This document shows positions 51,223 through 62,872 of a stretch of 64,000 nt of DNA, in pieces. The stretch covers positions 80,357,040 through 80,421,039 of the forward strand of contig OY856186.1 in NCBI GenBank assembly GCA_963693315.1, written 5' to 3'. Positions within the stretch are counted from its first letter, which is position 1. The number at the start of each line of letters is the position of its first letter. The stretch comes from Diogma glabrata. Lineage: Eukaryota; Arthropoda; Insecta; Diptera; Cylindrotomidae. The translations under genes and the position numbers were made by a program. The notes below the pieces were generated by a model, which was not told the DNA's origin, ran no database searches, and worked only from the letters and a program-made list of their open reading frames with translations.

Positions 51223-51791
51223 TTCTTTAAAATAAAAAAATAAAAATCAAATTGTTACTATAAGGAAGTTTATATTATTATAAATAAATTTAAAAATAAA
51301 CACTAAAAAGTATATTTTTAAATATTGCATTTTAATTCAAAAGTGACAAAAGCACACAAACAGTGAATAATATGGAAAACCATAATAACACATATAGTAA
51401 AAACATGATATTTACTTTATTATTGAGTTACTGGTTAACTATTTGTATTAACAGAGGGAAATTTAATTGAACTTACATTTTCTATTATTAAACTAACTCG
51501 TTATTTCTAACTTTCCAAACATTAACTAAAATTTTCATAAACGGTTTGGTTCATTTATAGTCATAAACATTAAAAAATTAACAAATTAAAATTATAATAA
51601 CATTATGACACAGAATTAACATTTAAATTAAAATTAAAACATTGATATAATGAAATGCTACCGTTGGAGGTTAATGATCTTTTGTAAACGTAATAATTAT
51701 TTTTATTTTTATTGATCTCTACATGTGTTGTTCTCTCTTCGATTTTTGTTTTCCTATTTTCTATTCCTTTTCCTATTATTTATTCTTATTG
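51223..51791. other. AT-rich stretch between the two Penelope fragments
   Basis: The right part probably holds the 3' untranslated region of the minus-strand Penelope copy. Nothing else was seen. Confidence 0.45.
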
Positions 51792-53235
51792 TTAGATTCT
51801 TGCGCGCGCAATTCTTTTGCTTGCGTGTTGGTTTGTGTTTATTGTTGCAATCAGCTGTGCATATGATTTACTCAAATTGTCGGTGTCCATCCTAAAATTC
51901 ACTGTGTTTTTGTTGGCACTTATGAAAAACATTTCCTTAATTGCCCGCTTGGTTTTGTTGCGATCATATGACAAAATTCTTGGATTGTCAAAATCAAATT
52001 TATGTCCAGTTTGGATAGAGTGTTGAACAGCTGCCGTTCCTTGAAGGTTTAGATGTTTCTGTTTATGGTCAAGTTTATGCTGTTTTAATCTATTCCTCAG
52101 CTTCTGACCAGTTATTCCAATATAAGTCCCTACACAATCTTTACAATTGATTTCATATATTAAATTTATTTTATCCATTTCTTCTGTGCGGTCTTTGTTT
52201 TTGATGAGAATTGTTTTTACATTCTTTACAGTTTTGAGACCTATGGCTATTGTTGAATTATTGTGTGTAAGAAGTTTTGTTAGATTCTCTGTTAAACCAT
52301 TGATGTAGGTCATCCCAAGATAGGTTTTGTTTCCATTTCTAGAAGTTCGTGGAATATGTTGAGGATCTGCTTTCCTTAGCTGTATGTCGTAGTATTTCCT
52401 TATTAGGGTCTTGATTAAGCTTGTTGGGTATCCTTTCGTTTCTAATTGTTTTTGTATTCTGATTTTAGTCTCATTATGGAACTCTCTTGAGCTGAGGGTG
52501 TGTGCTCTAGATATAAAAGAGTAGGCTTCATTTGTTTTTTGATAATTTGGATGTTTAGATTCATAATTCAGTATTCTCCCCGAGTTTGTGGGTTTTTGAT
52601 AAAAGTTTGTTGATATTGTATTGTTATCATTTCTGATTACCAGCATATCAAGGTATTTGTTTGTTGTTTTCATGTTCCAGGGTAAATTTTATGTTTTTAT
52701 TTATGTTGTTTAGGATGTTGAAGATGTTCTCAATCTCATCTTTAGGCCCTATAAAAAGAATGTCATCTACATATTTGACCAATATTGTTGGATCAACTCC
52801 ACTTTCTAAAATTGTTGTGTCAATTATGTCTGTTTCTGTCTGTTTCAGCACAAAATCAGCCAATATTGTTGATGTCGAGCCTCCTATCGTTAATCCATTT
52901 CTTTGTCTATAGATCTTATTCGACCATTGGAAATAATTTGTTTTTCTACACAAAATCTTACCATTTGGAAAAACATGTTTATCGGAATTTGTGTGACCTT
53001 AGATATCTGTGTCCACCTTTTCTGTAGAGCTTTTGGAGACCTTTCTGGAAACCTTTTCTCTTTCACTTCTGTCGGCAGTCCTCAAAACTGCCTTTTTTTT
53101 AATTTCACTTATAGTACTTGTTTGCCACGTATGAAGTCGATCAAAAATGGTCCGGTTCAGCGTCGGTCATCGATAACACGAATTTCATCTAAAATTAAAA
53201 TGTTTGATGTGAGCATCTCAAGAAATCTTTAAATT
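51792..53235 (-). pseudogene. Penelope-like RT plus GIY-YIG, frameshifted
   Basis: From right to left: a decayed segment with stops (52954-53235), then RT sequence NYFQWSNKIYRQRNGLTIGG and KYVDDILFIGP (catalytic YVDD) in 52648-52953. A frameshift near 52668 follows, then a 293-codon open frame to 51792. That frame holds NFYQKPTNSGRILNYESKHP, a family-conserved RT segment, and further on the GIY-YIG core INLIYEINCKDCVGTYIGIT with R and H residues after it. This is the typical Penelope order of RT then nuclease. It has the opposite orientation to the copy at 50391, and its residues are clearly different, so it is another family. Confidence 0.85.
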
Positions 53236-53633
53236 TAATATCTGTAGAATACAAAACGCTAGCTTTAAGATTTGGTATGTTTTAGGGGAGAGGTTAGAAC
53301 TACGATTTTGTAAAAGAAAAAGAAAAGAATATGCTTGGCCTACGGCATCAACGCCGACAGAACACAAATTGCATTAAATGTGTTGCTGTAACATATATTA
53401 CAATTACTATATTTCAAAACAATTTCTATTTTAAAAAAGATAAGCATAAAAACTCGACCGAAAGTCTATATAAATTATAAAAGTTAAGATTTACAGGAAA
53501 TGGAATTCACGCAATAGCTAAAGACACTATACTACCACTGGAGTCATCAAAACAGAGGAGAATTTGAAGTTTGATTTATTAACATCATCGCATGAATCAA
53601 CCAACATTAACTTCTGCTCAGTTAATATAAATA
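53236..53633. other. No gene recognised
   Basis: Short stretch between the Penelope fragment and the inverted-repeat element. Confidence 0.45.
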
Positions 53634-55440
53634 AATGCCAATTTTTATGCGACGTGACATGACTTTAGACATGTCACCTGATGTGACAACTGACATGGCT
53701 TCAGTAGTTGGGGTGTATATAATACATGTTTCAAAATTAATTAACCATATTGAATTAATCAAAATTAATTAACCATCGAATAGCTATTACGGCAATCAAA
53801 TGTCGGCAATGAGAAATCAAATACACGAAGAAAATAAATTTCAATTAATTATATCAACATATTAAAAAATTCAACATCAAAAATATTTTACAACTACGTG
53901 CATAAAAATTATCATAAATCATTGCATCGAAAGATTGTTGCACCGAAAATTTTTCGGAAAATATATCATCGAAAATCATAAATAGTGGAGTCATATTAGT
54001 AAAAAAAAGTGATATATTTGGTGTAAGAGCAAAGTTGAATTTTTTTTTGTTTTCTGATAGACATAAAAGTAAGTGGGCATGTAATTATTTAGCAAATTTG
54101 GAGGTCCGGAAGGGCCTCAAAAATGGTAAAAACTGGTTTTTGGTGTTTTTTGAGTAGGTCGCTTGAGTATTTTTGAAATATTTCGGGCTCTATGATCATA
54201 AAAAAAAAGAAATGAAAAATTTTTGTGATTAAATTTAAAATCCATCTAGGGGGGCTAGGTACTTTAAAAGTGTAACCTAACCTCAAAAAACCGAATTGCG
54301 TGACTTTTTTTTTTACTAAATTTATCATAAGGGGCGGAAAAATCGTCGAATTTTCATGAAAATTTCAGGGAACATGTATTTTAATAGTCTTGATATGGGA
54401 TTTAATTTTTATGAAAAAATTTTAATTTTTTCGGCCACAATTGGCATTTTTCGTTAAATTTGGCCAATGGCGCTATTTTATGAGAAGTCATCCAAAATTA
54501 ATTTTTTTTTTAATTTGTACTTTTTTTATCTACTTTAATCTAAGTATAATTAAAATTATGTTGCCTTAATTTAAGTGCCCATTTTTGGGCATGAAAAAAA
54601 AATTAATTTTTACATTTTTTTGACATTTTACCATATATACGGTATTATTTATGCTAATTATCATGTATTTTGCATAAAAGTGAAATATGCGATTAATAAT
54701 TTACTAAACATGCAGCAATCTGAAAAACAAAAAATGATCCTCAATTTTTTATAAATTTGCAAGAAAATCCAAAAAATTAGACTTAGATAACAAAGAATAA
54801 AAAAGACTAAAAATAAATTTAAAAAAAAACACGTTGTACTAGGAATCTCTCCCCTATGTTCTTTACTTTCGAAATAGATCCGAAAGACCCGATGAGGCCC
54901 GATATAAATTAGGTAGGTATAGATATCGATTTTTTGTATACATAAATTTCTATAATATTTAAAATTTAAAAAAATAAAAATTATTTTAAGTGTAAATAAT
55001 AGCCTAACTTATTCGGTATACATTTATTTATTTTTACTCTGAAAACTATTTATTGTTATTTATTGTAAATTGAAAACTTGTTTTATTAACAAATTTTTTT
55101 TTTTTAACAAATTTATTTTACTGTTATATAGCACGTGTTTCTGAGTACGACAATAATTATTACTCAATGTATACAAATTTATAATTTTTTATGTATTAAA
55201 AATATTATTATATCTTATTTTTTATACTTACATCTTTGTTGAAAATGAAAAATTTTAATAAATGCAATCACTTCACTTTTTTTACAACAATTAGTGGCTT
55301 ACGAAAGATGACTGCCAAGATAAAAAATCAAACTGCTTTGAGGAACAGATGGGGTAACTCTTAAATATAGTGAAAAGTTGGGTAAAACCAATAAAAAAAA
55401 ATTTTTCACAAAATATAACATTTTAGCATATTTTAATTAA

Positions 55441-55654
55441 TAAATAATAATAAAAAATAAATGCCTTATTCTTGTTAAATTGAATTTTATTTCACTAGAT
55501 ACGTATTTCGAAAGCTATGCTTTCATCGACAGTAGTTTCTAAAAACTGTTTTTAGATACTACTGTCGATGAAAGCATAGCTTTCGAAATACGCATGTAGT
55601 GAAATAAAAGTCAATTTAACAAGAATAAGACGTTTATTTTTTATAATTATTTAA
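55441..55654. repeat. 214-bp near-perfect palindrome
   Basis: Arms of about 105 bp meet at about 55547. GATACGTATTTCGAAAGC and GCTTTCATCGACAGTAGT on the left face ACTACTGTCGATGAAAGC and GCTTTCGAAATACGCATG on the right, with almost no loop. Few mismatches suggest a young duplication or an element whose function needs the symmetry. It lies between the arms of the 3.4-kb element. Confidence 0.85.
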
Positions 55655-56423
55655 ATATCTTGTCACAGTTTAGAACTTTTAAAATAAAAAATATTTTAAT
55701 TGAATTTTATGAAAAATACATGATAATTTGCATAAATAATACCGTAAATATGGTAAAATGTCAAAAAATACAAAAATTAATTTTTTTTTCATGCCCAAAA
55801 ATGGGCTTTCAGTTAAGGCAACATAATTTTAATTATACCTAGATTAAAGTAGATAAAAAAAGTACAGATTAAAAATAAATTAATTTTGGATGACTTCTCA
55901 TAAAATGGCGCCATTGGCCAAGTTTAACGAAAAATGCCAATTGTGGCCGAAAAAATTAAAATTTTTTCATAAATCAAATATTAAGACTATTAAAATACAT
56001 GTTCCCTGAAATTTTCATGAAAATTCGACGATTTTTCCACCCCTTATCATAAATTTAGTAAAAAAAAAGACACGCGATTCGGTTTTTTGAGGTTAGGTTA
56101 CACTTTTAAAGTACCTAACCCCCTAGATGGATTCGAAATTTAATCACAAAAATTTTTCATTTCTTTTTTTTTATGATCATTAGAGCCCGAAATATTTCAA
56201 AAATAGTGAAACGACCTACTTAAAAAACACCAAAAAACGCCCTTCCGGACCTCCAAATTTGCTAAATAATTACATGCCCACTTACTTTTATGTCCCTAAC
56301 AGAAAACAAAAAAATTCAACTTTGCTTTTACATCAATATAAAATGCTAATATGACTCCACTAAAAATAGAATAATAAATCATATTATCGAAATATCATAG
56401 CATCGAAAATATTCATATATAAT

Positions 56424-56583
56424 ATCACGAGTCGTCAAATAATAGTCGATTATTTTTCATAATCATTATTACGAATGTCATTTGAGGTCCCGAGTGCGCA
56501 TAGCGCACGAGGGAAATTTTTAACCTCAAATGGCATGAGTGGTAATGTTGAAAAATAATCGACTAATAATTTGGTGACGAGTT
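56424..56583. mobile_element. Palindromic MITE-like element in right arm
   Basis: CACGAGTCGTCAAATAATAG near the left end faces CTAATAATTTGGTGACGAG at the right. The match continues through GTCGATTATTTTTCA, CATTTGAGGT and the centre CGAGTGCGCATAGCGCACGA, which is itself a hairpin. It is absent from the matching place in the left arm of the host element, so it inserted later. Similar in design to 48798-49010. Confidence 0.7.
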
Positions 56584-56659
56584 ATATTTAGCAGACAATT
56601 TAACGAACAGAAATAGTAACATTATTTCATACAACATAATCATACATAGTAAAATATTA

Positions 56660-56794
56660 TTTCATCTTAGTAGGCGCATAAATGTTATAAATTTGTAATT
56701 TATTTTTGACAGATAAACATAAACATGCAATCATTTATGAATGAAAACGGACATTTTTACTATTTGCAAATTGCATTTTCACATAATTTTGTAT
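56660..56794 (+). repeat. Dispersed repeat, copy 2 (TAGTAGGCGC family)
   Basis: Matches 48592-48713 in the same orientation, with two short insertions. It lies 77 bp beyond the palindrome ending at 56583. The family is unknown. Confidence 0.75.
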
Positions 56795-57079
56795 GTGAAT
56801 TTTTGTTTTAAATTAATATATTAAGTAGGCGGAAAATATTCGAAAATATTCGCTGTTCCTTCCTACCAGAAAAAAATATTCGAAACAAATCGTTTTGATT
56901 TGCTAAAAAATAGTAAATGAAGCGTTTTTATTGGACCTTATTGAAACTTTATTTAGTGAGTTGAATTGTCAATATAATCATTGAATAAATATTCAATGAA
57001 TATACACCCTGATTACTGAAGTCGTATCACATCAGGTGATATGACTATAGTCATGTCACGTCGCTTAAAAATTGGTATT

Positions 57080-57489
57080 ATTGAAGTCGATAAAAACGGT
57101 CACGACTAAAACTAAAAATTCTGAAACGGAAAAATTCCAAAACTAAAAAAAACTTACACTTTACGTTAGTTATGAAGTGTAATTCAAACTTCGTGATTGA
57201 GAGTCGAACCATTTTCCCACACGCATTAAATTTACCTAAACCGAAACTTTCATAGTTGCTTTCGTTTTTCCTTTGAACGTAGTTTCTTATACTCAATCCA
57301 TAATCGTCATCAACAATAGTTTCCGTTTAAAAATTATCCTAAAACAGTTGTGTGCTATTTCTCAATCGCTATCAAATTGTCATAAAACAGTTGTACAATA
57401 CCATTGATTCGTAATCGCGCTATTTTCATGTATAATTCTTACAATCATTATTATTCAATAATTTATGTAGTTTCCTATTTTAATACCCG
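57080..57489. other. No gene recognised
   Basis: Moderate GC content with no coding frame supported. Confidence 0.4.
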
Positions 57490-58583
57490 TTGGTTGTAAG
57501 AATTCTTTAGCGGGTACGATAAAGCAAAAAAAAAAACAAAATTTCCCTAAATTGAATTCGCTCTGTTTCCCAAAAGATAAGAGGAATCAATCCATGGATT
57601 ACGTCTCGTTCATCGTACTGTCATGAACTTTTTGAGTTGCTTTTGCTTCATTTTATAAAATGTAATTTCCTACAATCGTTTCGTAATAGATATTTCTGTT
57701 TATATTTCCCTTCCAATTTTAGTACAGGTTAATAGTGAAGACTCTTTTAGTGGGTACACATATTTAGCGAAAGAGAATAATCAATAAACAGACTTATCGT
57801 GTTTATCGATTCGTTGTTGTGTAAAACGGCGTGGCGTGACTTTAACTATAAATACGTGGTTGAAAACATGAAGTTTCTTTTAGTTCGACATTATGTCCAC
57901 CAAGTTCACAGCTGTTGGTGTTTTGTTTTTTTTACGTCTACACGTCGCGTGTTTAATGTATTGTATTTGATTAATTAAAATTAAAGGAATTAATCCAGCG
58001 AATAATTAAAGAAAAGAATCCGGTACAAAGTTCAAGAACGATAGTTATAACCCAAGGTAAGCTTCCTTGAATTATGTTTATGATAATGTGAGACCGGAAA
58101 ACCAATTAAAACGCATGTCAGTTTTTCTATCAATGGTTGGTTTGGTTATGACTATTGGTGCAAACAAAACCACAGCTGATGACATAATTTTGTTCATAAA
58201 AAGAAAATTAGTTAAATTAAATAAAATGTCCTTTCTTGTGTTGTGATAAAGTTAATAGTAAATAATAATAATACGAATGTAGAATTGCTGTGATTTATAC
58301 TTGTGATTTATACTTGTTTTTTGTTTGAACTGTGATAAATAGAACTATAATTAATAATTGCATTCTTATATAAAAATAAGCATAATTCTGTGTTAGCATA
58401 AATTACAAGTATATGTGAAGAAAAATAAATTTAACCAAGAAACTGCTACATAATAGAAAAACATAATCATAATTTTTTTTAATTGCTTGTTGAAATTTGG
58501 ATATTGACTACGTTTCTAATAGATGTGTTATTACCATCCTAATTCTATTAACATCAAATCTTTGTGATATTTCTGTGGTTACA
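57490..58583 (+). mobile_element. Candidate LTR (solo or 5' LTR)
   Basis: Several LTR landmarks occur in order: a TATAAATA box at 57847, an initiator-like TTTAGTTCG about 32 bases on, an AATAAA at 58426, a TTACA end at 58579-58583, and then a primer-binding-like TGGTATCAGGACGAAGTG. The upstream region has an internal imperfect repeat (TTCTTTAGCGGGTAC and CTCTTTTAGTGGGTACA). The left boundary is a guess, no matching second LTR was found on this strand in the window, and no gag frame follows. It could instead be a host promoter region. Confidence 0.3.
57847..57886 (+). promoter_or_regulatory. TATA box with initiator-like motif
   Basis: TATAAATACGTGG is followed about 30 bases later by TTTAGTTCGACATT, the spacing of a TATA-plus-initiator core promoter. 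It may drive the candidate LTR or an unrecognised transcript. Confidence 0.4.
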
Positions 58584-58584
58584 C

Positions 58585-58602
58585 TGGTATCAGGACGAAG
58601 TG
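58585..58602 (+). other. Candidate tRNA primer-binding site
   Basis: TGGTATCAGGACGAAGTG follows TTACAC. Its first part matches the TGGTATCAG form used as primer-binding site by many LTR retroelements. Only the motif and its place after an LTR-like end support this. Confidence 0.35.
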
Positions 58603-58951
58603 AATCAGTGATTTGGATGCTGGAGTGTAGTTTACAGAAAATACTTGGCCGCATGGTATGATTCTAACCGGGTGCTGACTGTACTAATACGTTTCCGGCA
58701 CAACCATTTTGTTTTTGTGATTATACATCGTCATCATCATACCTGCTGAATAGTACGATACTTTTCCGGTAATAAAATAAAAGGGTGAAAGAAATATTAC
58801 TGATCAGCAACCCGTTTGGATTGCGATAATTTTTCCATCGTCGTCGTGATACTGATTACTGAGCTCACCGATCGATGAACTGTGGGAGGATGAGCGATTA
58901 ATTTTGAGCTACTGGAGGGGGATCTGGCCAAGCTATGGGGTGAGTCGTTTT

Positions 58952-59758
<807 letters not shown>

Positions 59759-60254
59759 TGTAACCACATTTAATTTTTGTATTATAATAACACCATTTAA
59801 ATTTTAATCATAACACAAAATAAATTTAAAATTTAATTCTTAATTCACCAACACTGAATTAAATTGGGAGCTTAGCTCACTTTCGTTACCACACAACAAC
59901 TGCTTTTTTGATTCGTTTCTAACGAATCTCCACAACTTGGTGTACGTGATAAAAAACGCTGTTTGGCATTTTTGTGAAAGGTTAGACAAAATGAAAAATA
60001 AGAACTTGCGTTCTTATTTTATTTCATAAGAAAAATTATTTTATAAAATTTTGTTTACTAATTAATTTTTTAACGACGATATTTTAAGTCGTGAAATAAG
60101 ATATTGAATATAATAATACTTAACGCGAACGTACACTGGATACGTAAAGTACACTGGTTAAGTGATTTGAAAAGGTAAGTGATTCGAAAAGTTAAGTGAA
60201 TTGAAAAGTTGACTAATAAGTTGACTAAACTGAAAGGGTGGGCTGGTCACCACA
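59759..60254 (-). mobile_element. Proposed 3' LTR of Ty3/gypsy element
   Basis: On the minus strand the segment begins TGTGGTGACCAGCCCACC and ends GTGGTTACA, giving TG...CA borders and a 496-bp length typical of gypsy LTRs. A purine tract (ACAGGGGGGTAA, minus strand) lies directly before it. It follows pol and a small ORF in the correct order. The 5' LTR lies outside the window, so the ends cannot be checked by comparison. Confidence 0.55.
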
Positions 60255-60268
60255 TTACCCCCCTGTTA
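60255..60268 (-). other. Polypurine tract of gypsy element
   Basis: On the minus strand the sequence is AACAGGGGGGTAA immediately before the LTR TGTGG. It is the expected primer site for plus-strand DNA synthesis. Confidence 0.5.
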
Positions 60269-60524
60269 GTGAAAGATATTTCTTACATATATGCTAGGAA
60301 ATATCTCTTCAGTTTACAGAAACAAAAACCAAGTTTTGGGCAAAACCCATAAGGTAACTATCTTTCGGTCAGTTGTTGCATGTTTACAATCTATGTTTTG
60401 GATTACTTTTAAATTTACAAATCTATCTTTGCTAATTTTTTGATGCCTATTTTTTTCATTAATGAGCAAAGTAATCCACTTTTTTTTTCATACTTCATTT
60501 ATTAATGTCTTAATTAAAATTATT

Positions 60525-60800
60525 TTCTTATATTTATTTATTATCAAAATTGATTCTCATACTTTATTAAGAATTATTCTCTTATGTTTATCATTGACCT
60601 GATTAAAATTAATTTCTTATATTTATTTATTATCAAAATAAATTCTCATACTTTATTAAGAATTATTCTCTTATGTTTATCATTGACCTGATTAAAATTA
60701 ATTTCTTATATTTATTTATTATCAAAATAAATTCTCATACTTTATTAAGAATTATTCTCTTATGTTTATCATTGACCTGATTAAAAATTAATTTCTTGTA
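60525..60800. repeat. 85-bp direct repeat, three copies
   Basis: Three nearly identical copies of a unit starting TTATATTTATTTATTATC occur at about 60533, 60618 and 60703, followed by a partial copy. Each contains TTATGTTTATCATTGACCTG. It lies in the 3' untranslated region of the gypsy element, between the small ORF and the purine tract. Confidence 0.85.
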
Positions 60801-60905
60801 TTTATGTAAAAATTGTTTTCGAATTTATTTAAAATGTTTTCTTAAAAAAAATCTTCAAAAGGTGTGGCGAGCAACAACACAGTACCTCGCTTAACTTGTC
60901 TGTCC

Positions 60906-61133
60906 CTATACCACACCCTGGGCTCTCATTTGAGCAATTGATGCGCCAATAAATTTTTGCTTCCAGTACTTTACTGCAAAATAAAGCAATCCGAGAAAGA
61001 TCAAGCATACGAATATTCCTATATGGGTGTATGCAATAATATTCTCGTTTGCCGGGGTAGGATGTAATGGTGTACTCTGTACCGCTTGAGGTGCGATTAT
61101 TACCTCTTTGTCCTTTGTACTTTGATTTCCCAT
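60906..61133 (-). CDS. Small membrane ORF downstream of gypsy pol
   Basis: ATG at 61133 gives 75 residues beginning MGNQSTKDK. Gly2, Thr6 and Lys7 fit the N-myristoylation consensus. A hydrophobic segment at residues 32-54 (HIGIFVCLIFLGLLYFAV) is followed by basic KYWKQK, as in a single-pass membrane protein with a short cytoplasmic tail. It lies between the end of pol and the 3' repeats of the gypsy element, where env sits in errantiviruses, but it is far too short to be a normal env. I do not recognise the family. It could be an accessory protein, an env remnant, or a chance frame, since an overlapping frame at 60829-61149 is equally long but shows no such motifs. Confidence 0.45.
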   Translation of the reverse strand: MGNQSTKDKEVIIAPQAVQSTPLHPTPANENIIAYTHIGIFVCLIFLGLLYFAVKYWKQKFIGASIAQMRAQGVV

Positions 61134-61139
61134 TCTCAA

Positions 61140-61515
61140 TAGAGGACAATCCAAAATTTAAACAATACTTTTACTACAAGATTTGTTGTACCTATTCCGG
61201 ATAACGAAATTAAAAGGTTATTGTTAAACTGCATTATACTTATCAAATTGTTCCCATAACCCAAGAAGTGTGTTGTTAGTATAAGGTGCAAGTAAGGTAA
61301 GTGTGATTAAATTTCCAAATAATAAAAAAAAAAATTCCCAACGCCATAATCCTAATATACGGCGAGACAATTATATTTTTCAGGACAAGTAATCCTATAT
61401 GTATTTAAAGATGATTATTCCAAGAATTATAAAAATTTTCTAAGGCATGCGTTTGTAGAACGCGTTTGTAAAACCTAATAACTAAACGGTCTACCTAACA
61501 ATTCATTTGGTTGTG
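61140..61515. other. Spacer between pol and small ORF of gypsy element
   Basis: AT-rich region with no coding frame supported. Confidence 0.45.
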
Positions 61516-62872
61516 TTAAGAGAAGAACGGTTTCAATCTATTATTGTGGATTATTTTCCTTTTCCCATTAATCAACAAAGTGCAATTCTCATTTGTAGAA
61601 ACATCGACAATTTCAAAAGGGCCAGAATAGAGCGAATCTAATTTAGATTTCTCTGGTTTTAACAGAAGTACCTTGTCTCCAACGGAGTAAGTTTTTTGGT
61701 TGATGTATTGATCAAAATAATTTTTAGAAATTACTTTGTTTGAAATCAGTGTATCTCTTGCAGCTTGCTGAGCTTCCTGTAGTTTGTTTTTAATTTCTAC
61801 GGCATAATTATTGTAATTGTAAACCAGTTCCGGAGGTCTATTTAAAGACGATGGTAGTTCAGGTTCTCTACCATACATGAGATAATATGGAGAAAAATTA
61901 GTTGACGTATGCGGCGGAGAATTATAACTGAAAGTATAGTATTTTAGCCACGTATCCCAGTCCTCCTTGTGACGCTCGACGTACATTCTCAAATATTCTG
62001 CCATCACTCTATGGCTTCTTTCCAGGCCACCGTTAGATTGAGGATGGTAAGCAGAACACATTATTTTCTTTGTACCCAATAATTTACACACCTCTTTGAA
62101 TAAGTTACTTAGGAACTCCGTTCCTTGATCCGTTTTTAATTTTAATGGGATGCCGTGTACCAATATTATATTCTCTACCCAAGCTTTGGCTGTTGTCGTC
62201 GCTTCGTGATTTGGAATTGGAACTGCTATTACAAATTTGGTCAAATCGTCCTGACAAGTGAGAATAAATTTGTTCCCAGTCTCTGACGCTATCAAAGGAC
62301 CTACTATATCCAACGCAACCATCTCCCAAGCCTATTTAGAGGTTGTGGTGATTTTCATTGGACAACGGGTATGTTTACAACTTTTGTTATATTGACATTT
62401 GTCACATTTCTTTATGAAATTACTTATATCCTCACGAAGGTTATGCCAGTTGTACCTCAGTTTAATCTTTTTGTACATTTTTTTGACACCTACGTGACCA
62501 CCTATTGGAGAATTATGATAGTCTACCAGAATTTTGTCTCTTTCTATAGGATTAGTAATATTCTCGACCCAGTCTACCAATACTATTTCTTTATTTAAAT
62601 TGTTAAAAGTGTGAGCAATTATACCCTTAAATTCTGCTATGTCTAATGACAGTATGTTCGTGACGTCCTTCTTGTTTACTACTAGAGTACGAAATCCTTG
62701 CGTTTCCGCGAACTGCGCAATGTTTTGGAAATAGAGCGTTACCTCCTTAGAGGTTAGCCGGTGTTTCGATATTTGGACCCATAATACATTTGATTTTTTG
62801 TCAAAAAGTAATGATTTATCCCGATTTGATATGAACTTAGCATCCTGAATGTTTCTAAATTCTGTTTAAAGA
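61516..62872 (-). pseudogene. pol: Ty3/gypsy integrase, one in-frame stop
   Basis: This frame continues pol after a frameshift near 62872. First comes a linker (LLFDKKSNVLWVQISKHRL), then the zinc-binding HHCC domain (HNSPIGGH ... CDKC) in 62332-62580. A TAG at 62332-62334 follows, then the catalytic core from VALDIVGPL. Numbered from the methionine at 62322, core residues D5, D65 (TDQGTEF) and E101 give the DD35E spacing. The chromodomain-free C-terminus ends KIIHNNRLKPFFS at 61516. Integrase inserts the cDNA into host DNA. With one stop and one frameshift, the copy should not make full-length Pol unless the stop is read through. Confidence 0.9.

Larger units (their letters stand above)
53634..57079. 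mobile_element. 3.4-kb element with kilobase-long inverted repeats
   Basis: The termini are inverse copies: CCAATTTTTATGCGACGTGA at the left against TCACGTCGCTTAAAAATTGG at the right. Similarity continues through the arms for about 1 kb, for example TTTGGAGGTCCGGAAGGGC against CCTTCCGGACCTCCAAATT. The first 60 bp of each arm repeat TGACATG/CATGTCA motifs, likely protein-binding sites. The middle holds a separate 214-bp palindrome. The right arm also carries a palindrome and a dispersed repeat at about 56424-56800 that the left arm lacks. No transposase frame was seen. Best read as a large foldback-like non-autonomous element. Confidence 0.75.

Noticed and set aside
60829..61149. 106-codon minus-strand frame overlapping the small membrane ORF
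   Set aside because: No signal, domain or start preference; the other frame has a coherent myristoylation and membrane pattern.
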